DNA from: Candidatus Melainabacteria bacterium
GTDB lineage: Bacteria; Cyanobacteriota; Vampirovibrionia; Obscuribacterales; Obscuribacteraceae
Length of the DNA stretch: 10,509 nt
Assembly: GCA_003151275.1 (NCBI GenBank)
Contig: PLXC01000133.1
Location: 36,956-47,464 of the forward strand
Direction: 5' to 3'
The notes under the pieces: generated by a model
The model's input: the letters and a program-made list of their open reading frames with translations, nothing else
The model's database searches: none
What the model was told of the DNA's origin: nothing
Translations under genes and position numbers: made by a program
Shown: one piece after another, positions 1 through 6,654 of the stretch
How positions within the stretch are numbered: position 1 is the stretch's first letter
Layout of the letters: every line of letters starts with the position of its first letter

Positions 1-493
1 GCGAGATATCTCAGAAACTGATCATGAATGGGCTCGCTCCAGTGCGCGATTGGTTCAAGAATAGGAACCACATATCTGAAAAACTCTGATTCTTGATCTT
101 CTGGACAGACTAGTTTCAAGTCTGCTGTGCTCAGCACATGTGTGTGGAAATCGACTAGGTACAAAGCTTTCGGCACAGCTTTTTAAGATCCTCTTACAAA
201 TATCTGGGATGACGGGGCTGGACCGAACGCTTGATTGAGTCGAGTGACAGTCTGTTTCAGGGACAAGAGAACATCGTGCGGATGTCAGTGTGCGCAAGAT
301 TAAACGAAATCTCGAAAGACCACTTCTACCATGCCAACCCATTTCTATCAATCGGGCGCATTGGCTCGACAGGATTAAGTATTGCGGCTGACGCGGGAAC
401 AACTGACAGCGCATATAGTATTGCGCATGGACCGATGATGACAGAGGAAATTAGTGTAGCTGCGAGACGGGACCAATCCAAAGGAGAGCCGGA
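1..493. other. Left-end region without a convincing gene
   Basis: No reading frame here looks like a recognisable protein. At the extreme left, two + strand frames are open from the edge (stops at 62-64 and 87-89) and either could be the last codons of a gene starting outside the window; nothing separates them. A TTG-initiated frame at 231-497 (88 codons) ends in an ATGA overlap with the next gene, but it has no visible ribosome site and no family resemblance, so I do not call it a gene. An odd-centred palindrome TGTGCTCAGCACA lies at 126-138 and could be a binding site. The stretch probably carries the promoter of the hydrolase-like gene, but I cannot place -35 and -10 boxes with confidence. 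Confidence 0.4.
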
Positions 494-1186
494 ATGAAAA
501 GCAATGCTAGTGGCATGTTACAGGAGTTGGTGTCGGTTAGATTGATGGAGCATCATGTTGTCGTAGAAGGACAACTCTCACTTCCCGAAGGCGCAGAGCG
601 GTTGGTGCTGTTTGCTCACGGCAGCGGTTTGTTGGGACCGGACAGTACTCATTTAGCCAACATTTTTTCTCAGTCAGGGATAGGCACTTTGCTTTTCGAC
701 CTGCTGACGCCATCGGAAGCGAATTTCGATGAGAAAACGCAAATCCCGAGACACGATGTTGTCACTCTTGGTGAGCGCATGGTCGCTGCCGTCATTTGGT
801 CTAAGGAGCGAAGGGACTTACAATCACTCGGTCTTGGAATTTTCGGAGATGACGCAGGCGCAGCAGCGGCGTTAATTGCTGCAGTCAGGCTGCCGCAACT
901 GGTAAAGGCAGTTGTCTGTCGAAGCGGACAACTGGAAGCCGCCAGGTCGGTATTTACGCAGGTAATGGCGCCTACTTTGCTGATCACAGGCGATTCGGAC
1001 TCTTCGTATGCTGGCAATACAGAAGCGCTAGCCGCCTTCTCCGGGACAAAAAATCTGGAAGTCATTACTGGAGCATCCGACTTGCTACAAGACTCTTCTC
1101 AGCTTGATAATGTTGGGAAAATTGCTGCAGCGTGGTTTATGCTTCATCTTCAACTTGATACTCCAAACATGCCTGCGCAGCTGTAG
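494..1186 (+). CDS. Alpha/beta-hydrolase fold protein (dienelactone-hydrolase type) with altered catalytic residues
   Basis: A 230-residue cytoplasmic protein with no signal peptide. The start is set by AAGGAG at 482-487, six bases before the ATG. The layout matches the small DLH-like hydrolases often found near or fused to phosphoribosyltransferases. There is an HGSG oxyanion loop at residues 42-45, a LLFDLLT strand at 66-72, the nucleophile elbow at 118-122, the acid strand TLLITGDSD at 161-169 and a C-terminal helix. What stands out is the chemistry. Relatives, as I recall them, have GASTG at the elbow and GATH near the end; here these read GDDAG (Asp120 for Ser) and GASD (Asp196 for His). 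Asp169 remains as the acid. A serine hydrolase mechanism is therefore not possible as read, and an Asp-nucleophile mechanism would still lack its histidine. It may be a pseudoenzyme with a binding or scaffold role. The fold assignment is firm; the function is unknown. Confidence 0.85.
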   Translation: MKSNASGMLQELVSVRLMEHHVVVEGQLSLPEGAERLVLFAHGSGLLGPDSTHLANIFSQSGIGTLLFDLLTPSEANFDEKTQIPRHDVVTLGERMVAAVIWSKERRDLQSLGLGIFGDDAGAAAALIAAVRLPQLVKAVVCRSGQLEAARSVFTQVMAPTLLITGDSDSSYAGNTEALAAFSGTKNLEVITGASDLLQDSSQLDNVGKIAAAWFMLHLQLDTPNMPAQL

Positions 1187-1196
1187 GCAGGCTTTT
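1171..1196 (+). terminator. Possible weak intrinsic terminator after the hydrolase-like gene
   Basis: GCCTGC (1171-1176) pairs with GCAGGC (1187-1192) across a 10-base loop and is followed directly by TTTT. The stem overlaps the last codons and the stop codon of the upstream gene. It has only six pairs and a short T run, so termination would be partial at best. Confidence 0.35.
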
Positions 1197-1222
1197 GCTA
1201 TACGCATCGTAGCCAGCTTTAA

Positions 1223-1339
1223 GCAAAGCTTAAGAAAATCATCATATCGGCTGATGTCAAGATTGCTAAGAAGAATGAAGATGGAAATGTGCTAGGTGCC
1301 CATAAAACAATCGGCAAATGGGAGGCCATTCGATCATGA
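1223..1339 (+). pseudogene. Coding-looking fragment without a standard start, overlapping the usp start
   Basis: After an in-frame stop at 1220-1222 this frame stays open to a TGA at 1337-1339. The translation looks protein-like: lysine-rich and hydrophobic at first (KLKKIIISADVKIAKK), then NEDGNVLGAH and KTIGKWEAIRS. The stop overlaps the ATG of the universal stress gene as ATGA, the same coupling used elsewhere in this window. However, there is no ATG or TTG in frame, and the only GTG (1289) would leave 16 codons. It may be a decayed gene, a fragment left by deletion of its 5' end, or a small gene using a rare AUC/AUA start. No family is recognised. It could also be chance. Confidence 0.3.
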
Positions 1340-2196
1340 AACGCATGTCAATCTTACTCACAATCGATGGCTCAGCTGAGTCCAGATCAGCTGCTTACAT
1401 CGCGTGGCAATTAGCCAAGAAAACCGGATCGAGCATCACGGCACAACACGTGATTGACTCATTGGCTGTCTGGAAATTCCTATCCTTCAACTCAGCCGGT
1501 TTCATCGGCAGTGGGCCTTATATGGAGGCCAGTGAGCGAATTAACGAAGCACTGCACGCCGTCGCAGAATCGCTCTTCCTCTCATACAACAGTCAGGCAG
1601 AAGGGCAAGGCGTTGATAATCGCAACTGCATTGACGAAGGAGACTTTGTCAATTGTATTTGCGAGCGAGCCAAGGAACATGATCTTGTCATAGTGGGGCA
1701 TAGCCTTGAACGAACAAACGATTTTTATCTGGAACTGGGGAAGATGTGTTCAGCTCCCGTTCTGGTAATTCAAAAGAGCACAATGCCCTGGTCCAAAGTC
1801 TGTATTTTGCTCACTGATGAAACTGTGAATGAAGACACAATTTGGGACATCAGCGAATTCGGAAGCGCTCTTGGGTTGCCGACCGAACTATACTTGCATT
1901 CTTCTTTCGGCAAAGAACACACTCTTCGTTGGGCGAACAAACTTGCTTGCGTAAGAGGATTGCCGGTAGCGGCGATCAGGCACGCATACGACGGTTATGC
2001 CATGAATCCGGACACCCTAATGGTTCCCGTAAATAACTCAACTACTGATGCCGACGCCAATGTGATCACAGATTATTTGATGGATAATTCTGCCGTCCTG
2101 ATTTGGCCGAGCGAATATATTAAGATGTCGACCAAAGAAAAACCAACCTCAAGGCTGGCTCCAAAGGACAGTCAACGTTCACGAATGGCATCCTAA
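1336..2196 (+). CDS. Universal stress protein, two tandem UspA-like domains
   Basis: I start the protein at the ATG at 1336, which has GGGAGG at 1320-1325 ten bases before it; an in-frame ATG at 1318 lies just upstream of that ribosome site. This gives 286 residues, about twice a single Usp domain. Domain 1 (about residues 4-147) has the typical first strand SILLTIDGS, the AKEHDLVIVGH strand at 112-122 and the closing APVLVIQK at 140-147. Domain 2 (about 153-258) starts with SKVCILLTDE and ends with SAVLIWPSE but is strongly diverged. The usual ATP-binding pattern G-2x-G-9x-G-S/T after the VIVG strand is not present, so nucleotide binding is doubtful. The tail from 265 is basic and polar. Such proteins act in the cytoplasm in stress adaptation, often near redox or respiratory genes as here. 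The gene is convergent with the respiratory operon. Confidence 0.9.
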   Translation: MKRMSILLTIDGSAESRSAAYIAWQLAKKTGSSITAQHVIDSLAVWKFLSFNSAGFIGSGPYMEASERINEALHAVAESLFLSYNSQAEGQGVDNRNCIDEGDFVNCICERAKEHDLVIVGHSLERTNDFYLELGKMCSAPVLVIQKSTMPWSKVCILLTDETVNEDTIWDISEFGSALGLPTELYLHSSFGKEHTLRWANKLACVRGLPVAAIRHAYDGYAMNPDTLMVPVNNSTTDADANVITDYLMDNSAVLIWPSEYIKMSTKEKPTSRLAPKDSQRSRMAS

Positions 2197-2222
2197 ACAC
2201 GAAGCAGTCGATCGTCTCTAAT

Positions 2223-2258
2223 ATCATTTGCCCGGGCAGAATCATTTGCCCGGGCGGA
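2223..2258. repeat. Two tandem copies of an 18-bp unit spanning a stop codon
   Basis: ATCATTTGCCCGGGCAGA (2223-2240) is followed at once by ATCATTTGCCCGGGCGGA (2241-2258), with one mismatch. Read on the minus strand, the right-hand copy supplies the last codons and TGA of the anchored cytochrome gene. The left-hand copy repeats them after the stop in the same frame. The unit contains the self-complementary GCCCGGGC, so the duplication also creates a hairpin. Confidence 0.9.
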
Positions 2259-2261
2259 TTT
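2230..2261. terminator. Likely bidirectional terminator between convergent genes
   Basis: GCCCGGGC at 2230-2237 and 2248-2255 can form an all-GC 8-bp stem with a 10-base loop. On the + strand it is followed by GGATTTT, a short T run. On the minus strand the sequence after the stem is AAATGATA, with no T run. It sits between the stop codons of the stress protein (2196) and the cytochrome (2242). The stem is convincing; the T tracts are weak, so efficiency is uncertain. Confidence 0.55.
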
Positions 2262-2868
2262 TCGCTAATAGCGATGAGCCTTTGATTATGTTCGCCAGTC
2301 CGTAGTCGAGCACAACGACAGCGATTATTGCCAGAATGACATGGAACTTGAAACGAGATAAATTGCTCACAAATAGGAGCCACGGGTCACCATGGAACTT
2401 GTTCAACGGGTCGGTGCCGTCTAGATACTCACGCGAATCAGGGATGCCATCTCCGTCAAGATCGCTCTTATCTCCCAGCGCTGGAGCCAGTTGTGCAGGA
2501 TCTGTGAGCATCTGCAAGAATTTCTTTCTGCCAATAGTTTTGATAATGTGATTACCGAACTCATTTAAAATTGGACTTTCTACATTGGTGCCAGGCTCCA
2601 TGGCAGACCGGGCCTGATTTAGTCTGGATAGCTCTTCTGCAGTCAAGCTCCCGACCTGCCCTAGCTCGTTGCCCGTTGGACCGTTGTCGTTAACGTGGCA
2701 AAGTGAACAGTTGACTGTGCGCCCGGAATGCTTTTCCGAGAACATCTGATACGGCGGATAGCAATGAGCTGGCGGTGGCGTGATACCAATTGACAGAAAA
2801 ATGCTGAGACCGGCAATGCTGACCATGTTGAGTCTAGGCGTTCGTCTAACCTGATCTGGTGCCTTCAT
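2242..2868 (-). CDS. Membrane-anchored monoheme c-type cytochrome with a calcium-type repeat
   Basis: A 208-residue protein starting with an ATG that overlaps the stop of cytochrome b (ATGA), so it is probably translationally coupled. A hydrophobic N-terminal segment (about 14-30) is the export signal. One heme site, CSLCH, lies at 54-58. Residues about 133-154 contain DLDGDGIPDSREYLDGTD, which matches thrombospondin-3/EF-hand-like calcium loops with regular acidic ligands. A single membrane span lies at about 173-192, near the C-terminus, leaving a short basic tail. The predicted form is a periplasmic heme domain tethered by its C-terminus. Its place after Rieske and cytochrome b suggests it is the cytochrome c1/f-like subunit of the complex. 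It does not resemble either family in sequence as far as I can see. The axial Met or His partner cannot be assigned: Met90 is one candidate. Confidence 0.8.
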   Translation of the reverse strand: MKAPDQVRRTPRLNMVSIAGLSIFLSIGITPPPAHCYPPYQMFSEKHSGRTVNCSLCHVNDNGPTGNELGQVGSLTAEELSRLNQARSAMEPGTNVESPILNEFGNHIIKTIGRKKFLQMLTDPAQLAPALGDKSDLDGDGIPDSREYLDGTDPLNKFHGDPWLLFVSNLSRFKFHVILAIIAVVVLDYGLANIIKGSSLLAKIRPGK

Positions 2869-3956
2869 TTTTTCAAAATCTCGTAGATGCGCTGGCCGAA
2901 GACTGTCGCTGTAACAAGATAGGTACTAGCGACAATAGCGATATAACGCAGAGTACGTCTCGATGTATTTTTGAAAATCCATGGCGTCAAAAGTAGCACC
3001 ACAGAACCGAATATGGTGGCTAACAATATAACCCAAAAAGGCAGCAGTTCCAATGGATAATAAATGAAGTAGAAGTACCATTCCGGTTTGATGCTCGGTG
3101 GAGTTGCACCTAGTGGATTGTATGGTTCTAAAAGCGGGAAGGGCAGAAAAGATTCAAACGGCAGACACAAAGCGACGATAAAAAGAATCAGGAAAATTAC
3201 TGCCCAGAGAGACAAGTCTTTGAAAAGGAATAGGGGAAAAAACGACTCTGTCTTTGTAGAAACCTTATCGACTCCCTGGCTCATTCCATGTAGTTGAACC
3301 ATGAGCAAATGTACGCCGAGTAGCGCCGCCAATGCCATTGGAAGAAGCACAACATGCAACGCAAAAAATCTTGTCAGAGTTGCTTGTCCCACCATTGGAC
3401 CACCCTGAAATGTCTCTCGCAAGGTATGAGGAACTTTCGAGAGTGCTCCTGGTAAATATTGTCCAACTGCGTCTACGGATTCCAGCCCAACCTTCGTGGC
3501 ATTAACAGCAATCTGGTTCCAGGGAAGCAGGTACCCGGTAAAACCGAGTACCAGAGTGATAACGAGAAGAAACACGCCAGCAATCCAAGTAAATTCTCGA
3601 GGTTTAGTAAACGCCTTCATGGCAAAGGCTGTGATCAGATGAACGGCGGCAAAAAAGATCATGCAAGATGATGACCATGAGTGCATGTTTCGAATCAGCG
3701 CCCCAGCGCTTACGTGGTCCATTATGTATTGCACAGACAAATTGGCATCACTGACTGTGGGTTCGTAATAAAACAACAGAAGCAGACCGGTGACAACCTG
3801 AATGACTAGAAATAAGAATGTCAGCCCACCCAGATAGTAAGCCCAGCTCATTCTATGGACTGGAACAGTTTTTTTCTGCACCATGGACTGAAAGTTCATT
3901 TTCTCGACAGGAAAGCGCTGCGCGACAAAATCAATCGCGGTGGTAAGCATTGTCAT
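2865..3956 (-). CDS. Cytochrome b, single-chain b6 plus subunit IV type (quinol:cytochrome c oxidoreductase)
   Basis: A 363-residue membrane protein holding the quinol sites of a bc/b6f-type complex. The N-terminal half closely follows cytochrome b6. It has the YYEPTV and SVQYIM motifs after helix A, heme ligands His92 and His106, TGYLLPWNQ at 140-148, GQATLTRFFALH at 190-201, and ligands His201 and His216. The second pair has 14 residues between the ligands, the b6 spacing, not the 13 of mitochondrial-type cytochrome b. The C-terminal part resembles subunit IV, with PEWY at 291-294 (Qo site) and three further spans (about 248-268, 303-325, 336-354), giving seven in total. In b6 a Cys in YCLGG binds the extra heme c_n; here the motif is YYLGG (Tyr41), so that heme is not expected. 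It overlaps Rieske and the anchored cytochrome by four bases each. A GAGG lies ten bases before the ATG. Confidence 0.95.
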   Translation of the reverse strand: MTMLTTAIDFVAQRFPVEKMNFQSMVQKKTVPVHRMSWAYYLGGLTFLFLVIQVVTGLLLLFYYEPTVSDANLSVQYIMDHVSAGALIRNMHSWSSSCMIFFAAVHLITAFAMKAFTKPREFTWIAGVFLLVITLVLGFTGYLLPWNQIAVNATKVGLESVDAVGQYLPGALSKVPHTLRETFQGGPMVGQATLTRFFALHVVLLPMALAALLGVHLLMVQLHGMSQGVDKVSTKTESFFPLFLFKDLSLWAVIFLILFIVALCLPFESFLPFPLLEPYNPLGATPPSIKPEWYFYFIYYPLELLPFWVILLATIFGSVVLLLTPWIFKNTSRRTLRYIAIVASTYLVTATVFGQRIYEILKK

Positions 3957-4636
3957 GAAACTGCAGCCTCAGCGCTCTTTCCTATGTAGACATCCGCACC
4001 TTGCTCCTTTGCATGCTGGACGTCTCCACTGACTTGTCCGGCGCGAGATCGGCTGGCAAGTATTTTCTTGTTTTTGTCCATGAGCACCCAGCCCAGGTGC
4101 GGCAGCGGCGCTTTGGCTGGAGAACCCGGACTCGGCTCTCCCGTCTTGATGTCGAAGTACGAAACGTGACAAGGACAGAGTACTTGTCCGTGGTCGTTAA
4201 CTTGATTCCCCACGGTGCAGCCAAGATGTGTGCATTTTGCAGAGAGCAAATCGGGTAAACCATCACTTCCTAGAAAGGCAAGTGCAGGTCCCATGGCATA
4301 ATCGATGAAATATTTCCCCGTGGTCTGGTTAAGATCGGAAAGCGCGGCGACAAAGATATAACTATTGTGTTCGCGCTCAATCTCTAGTTTTTGCAGAGCG
4401 ATCGAATCTTGAGATTGCTTGAGATGTGCTTGCAGGAGATCGGCTTCTTGTTTCTCAGTCAACCTCGGACCGAAGAAAAAGCTAAAGAGCTTATCCACAG
4501 CGCCGATTGACAATAATACTAGTCCTGCGGCGACAGCAATTCCCCCTTTTAAAAAATAGCGTCTTGCATCCTCTTTCAACGTCTCGTCTGATTCGGCAGC
4601 CGGATCCTGGACCTGACTTTGATCGTCGTCTACCAT
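3953..4636 (-). CDS. Rieske 2Fe-2S protein of the cytochrome b complex
   Basis: The electron-transfer subunit that takes an electron from quinol at the Qo site. The frame is open to a TTG at 4648, but that codon directly abuts the AGAGG, so I favour the ATG at 4636 (227 residues). Counted from that ATG: a Tat motif ARRYFLKG lies at 25-32, followed by a span at about 33-55 that stays as the anchor. The cluster-binding loops are CTHLGC (135-140) and CPCH (154-157). Both Cys/His ligand pairs and the two disulfide cysteines (140 and 156) are present. The usual CPCHGS is CPCHVS here. A soluble region rich in charged residues (about 58-92) links the anchor to the cluster domain. The C-terminal tail (about 195-227) is longer than in b6f Rieske proteins. 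The stop overlaps the cytochrome b start (ATGA). Confidence 0.95.
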   Translation of the reverse strand: MVDDDQSQVQDPAAESDETLKEDARRYFLKGGIAVAAGLVLLSIGAVDKLFSFFFGPRLTEKQEADLLQAHLKQSQDSIALQKLEIEREHNSYIFVAALSDLNQTTGKYFIDYAMGPALAFLGSDGLPDLLSAKCTHLGCTVGNQVNDHGQVLCPCHVSYFDIKTGEPSPGSPAKAPLPHLGWVLMDKNKKILASRSRAGQVSGDVQHAKEQGADVYIGKSAEAAVS

Positions 4637-4667
4637 TGTCTTGTCCAACCTCTAACTAACACTTATC

Positions 4668-4683
4668 CCACCGCTAACGGTGG
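4668..4683 (-). other. Short GC hairpin between the membrane protein gene and Rieske gene
   Basis: CCACCG (4668-4673) and CGGTGG (4678-4683) form a perfect six-base stem with a CTAA/TTAG loop in the 56-base gap. No T run follows on the minus strand, so it is not a classic terminator. It could damp read-through or protect an mRNA end, giving the Rieske-cytochrome b-cytochrome c part a different level from the upstream genes. Confidence 0.4.
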
Positions 4684-4692
4684 CAGCCACAA

Positions 4693-5202
4693 TTACTTAT
4701 AGAGCTCTAGCTTCTCAAGACTAAAGGAGTCCTTGCTGAATGGTGCGTCTTTTGAGTTTCTCCAACTATCGGAAACACCATTTAATGCCCCAGACCATAT
4801 ACCAGATACGAGACCAGAGGGTATGCCGAAAAACCCGGCCGAAAGATAGGCCAGTGGCTTGGGCCGCACTCCACCGAGATCGTATGCCTCTTTCGTTCGC
4901 TTTTTAATTTCTGTGTGTGTGCAACGCACCCACGCAATCGGAGTGCCTACGAAGGTGCAAACGACAAAAGAAGCCAATGTTATTGGAATATGAGTGATAG
5001 GTGATTTATTTTGGGTAGACGATTGAGAGGTTTTCTGGACCGTTGTTGATGGTTCAGCCGCTGGGGGTGTCGCTGGCAAAGATTCTGCTTGTGCAGATAA
5101 GGAACAGTGCAGGAGACCCAGAACAAGTGCAAGAGATAGTGGCAATCTGGTTATCTTGGTTTTTGTTTGCTGTCGTGATTCGAGACTTTTTGCTAATTGC
5201 AT
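4693..5202 (-). CDS. Unrecognised exported or inner-membrane protein
   Basis: I do not recognise this family. The ATG at 5202 is preferred (169 residues), with GAGAG about nine bases upstream; an in-frame GTG at 5241 has no ribosome site. The N-terminus is basic and then hydrophobic (about 20-37), ending in SAQA, a good signal-peptidase site near residue 39. A Pro/Ser/Thr/Gln-rich disordered stretch follows (about 40-70). Then comes a membrane span (about 73-92), a charged loop with Cys94, His96 and KKRTKEAYDLGG, a glycine-rich hydrophobic segment (about 118-140, GFFGIPSGLVSGIWSGALNG), and a polar tail. It has no heme motif. It lies between hemerythrin and Rieske genes in the same direction, 49 and 56 bases apart, so a role in assembling or anchoring the complex is possible but not shown. 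Confidence 0.7.
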   Translation of the reverse strand: MQLAKSLESRQQTKTKITRLPLSLALVLGLLHCSLSAQAESLPATPPAAEPSTTVQKTSQSSTQNKSPITHIPITLASFVVCTFVGTPIAWVRCTHTEIKKRTKEAYDLGGVRPKPLAYLSAGFFGIPSGLVSGIWSGALNGVSDSWRNSKDAPFSKDSFSLEKLELYK

Positions 5203-5251
5203 GATCGATTCTCTCAATTTTGGTACTGGCGATGGTGGCACTCAGAAAGGA

Positions 5252-5923
5252 TCAGAGCTTGGCTGTCCAACGCGATGGATCGTAAATGCCAAGCTGTTTC
5301 TCGACGCCGGCAATATCGTTTACGAAAGTTTCAAAGCCGGCGTGGCCGAGGATAGTCTTTTCTTCGCTCTCAAATGTTACAGCGAGTTCCGCTAGCTCAC
5401 TTCTTCTCTCCATCGCATCAAAGGCTGGGAAAACAACAGTGTCTTCCCAGGCCGCATGATATCTATACATTCGTGTGAAAGAGTCAAGATCGCCGCTTAA
5501 ATCTGCACCGATCTTTCCACTTTTGGCCAGATTTGTTATCCGAGTAATAAGTTCGTATCCGGTACCATGTTGAATCTTTAGCTCCTGAATGGAAGCAAAT
5601 TCGATGTGAGCCTTTTCCATAGGCTTGAAAATGTATGACTCCTCCATCTTTTCGTGGAAGTCATGCAAATAAGTGTGAATCACTGCCGTGGTCTTCAGAA
5701 TAAGGGCGGGCTCCGTCTCCTGGTGTTTGGAAATTCTTTCCCTGACGACATCGTAAATGATAACTGCGCGCATGAGGATGCCATGCCCGCGCATAAGCGT
5801 CTCGATGGCACCGACTGACGGGGAGTGTTGCGTCGCGGCATTTGCTTCCGCTCCGCTAATCACGGAAGCAAATGCAAACGTTGCTGCCGGGATATAAGAA
5901 AGAAACTTTCTGCGATCAAACAT
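5252..5923 (-). CDS. Tat-exported hemerythrin-like (HHE) protein
   Basis: A 223-residue protein starting at the ATG at 5923, with AAGGAG five bases upstream; the in-frame GTG at 5929 overlaps that site and is rejected. The N-terminus DRRKFLSYIPAATFAF is a Tat signal, cleaved probably near ANA (about residue 29). The mature part is a four-helix hemerythrin domain. Candidate di-iron ligands are His47 (RGHG), His83, His87 and His90 in the HTYLHDFHEKMEE helix with Glu94/Glu95, His119 (QHGTGYE), and His156 with Glu160 (YHAAWEDTVVFPAF). Tat export fits a protein that folds and takes iron in the cytoplasm before crossing. Hemerythrin-like proteins bind O2 or NO, or sense redox state. In this operon it could store or scavenge O2 or protect the periplasmic heme proteins, which is inference. 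It is 19 bases after the diheme cytochrome. Confidence 0.9.
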   Translation of the reverse strand: MFDRRKFLSYIPAATFAFASVISGAEANAATQHSPSVGAIETLMRGHGILMRAVIIYDVVRERISKHQETEPALILKTTAVIHTYLHDFHEKMEESYIFKPMEKAHIEFASIQELKIQHGTGYELITRITNLAKSGKIGADLSGDLDSFTRMYRYHAAWEDTVVFPAFDAMERRSELAELAVTFESEEKTILGHAGFETFVNDIAGVEKQLGIYDPSRWTAKL

Positions 5924-5942
5924 AATCACTCCTTAGAACTAA

Positions 5943-6602
5943 CTATTGTGGTGGTGTAAGGCTGCGAACATAATCGATCAGTGCATTCAACTGCTCATCA
6001 CCCAAACGTTCTTTACCATACGCAGGCATCGCTGTACCAGCCACCCCGCGGCGAATAAGCTGGGCAATTTGAGCATCTTCTGGATATTTTTTTAGGAAAC
6101 TTGTTCCTTTGATAGGCTTGGAAGGGTTAATCAAATTCTCACCATTGGCATGGCATGTGAAGCACTGCATTTGCGTGAACTGCTTTTGACCCTCGGCTAT
6201 TCTTTCCGGAGACGGCGGTTGTTTGGCAGTATTGATACCTTGTTTCAACGCTGCTGTAGTGGCTGGCGGCAGCGGATTGCTTATACCGGGCGGTAAGGCG
6301 CCTGATGGTGCAGCTGCTGAAGGAGCGCCGCCATGCGTCGGCACTTCCCAGGGCATGCGATACCCGAGACGACGGAATATATAGCCCTGGCGATTCAGTT
6401 GAGGCCAGGCAGTGTGGCAGTATGTGCAATCGACATTGTACTTTCGAGCAAAAGCTGGGACAGCACGAGCGCTTGGTCCCTTTTCCAGATCCTTTTCGCG
6501 CAAGACTGGGCAAGTATGGTTACTCCCGGAAAGCAGGGGCGGAAGAAACGCACACAAGAGAGCCATACCGAAAGTGATACCAAGGAACTGTTTGGGGATC
6601 AT
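5943..6602 (-). CDS. Diheme c-type cytochrome: cytochrome-porin-like heme domain plus class I cytochrome c
   Basis: The frame opens further upstream, but the ATG at 6602 gives a clean signal peptide (about residues 1-26), an AGG seven bases before it and no overlap with the barrel gene. The protein is then 219 residues. The first heme, CTYCH at 59-63, sits in VPAFARKYNVDCTYCH followed by WPQLN, GYIFRRLGYRMP. This pattern is what I know from the N-terminal heme domain of cytochrome-porins, including Cyc2-like proteins, where a beta-barrel follows. Here a Pro/Ala/Gly linker (about 90-132) follows instead, and then a class I domain with CFTCH at 147-151 and the axial Met192 in TAMPAYG. The protein is likely periplasmic. 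The barrel gene lies immediately upstream, so the porin part may be encoded separately. Confidence 0.9.
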   Translation of the reverse strand: MIPKQFLGITFGMALLCAFLPPLLSGSNHTCPVLREKDLEKGPSARAVPAFARKYNVDCTYCHTAWPQLNRQGYIFRRLGYRMPWEVPTHGGAPSAAAPSGALPPGISNPLPPATTAALKQGINTAKQPPSPERIAEGQKQFTQMQCFTCHANGENLINPSKPIKGTSFLKKYPEDAQIAQLIRRGVAGTAMPAYGKERLGDEQLNALIDYVRSLTPPQ

Positions 6603-6654
6603 AACTTCGCCTGATTTATTATGTATTGAGTAGGAGAGATAGCCACGAAGCTCT

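Noticed and set aside
55..414. Minus-strand frame of 119 codons
   Set aside because: Composition rich in Arg, Ser and Cys without domains, no good ribosome site; looks like a chance frame.
231..497. TTG-started frame overlapping the hydrolase start by ATGA
   Set aside because: No ribosome site, no recognisable family and unremarkable composition; the overlap alone is not enough.
1219..1233. TTAAGC-AAA-GCTTAA inverted repeat upstream of usp
   Set aside because: Six-base AT-rich arms are easily found by chance and no promoter or regulator context supports it.
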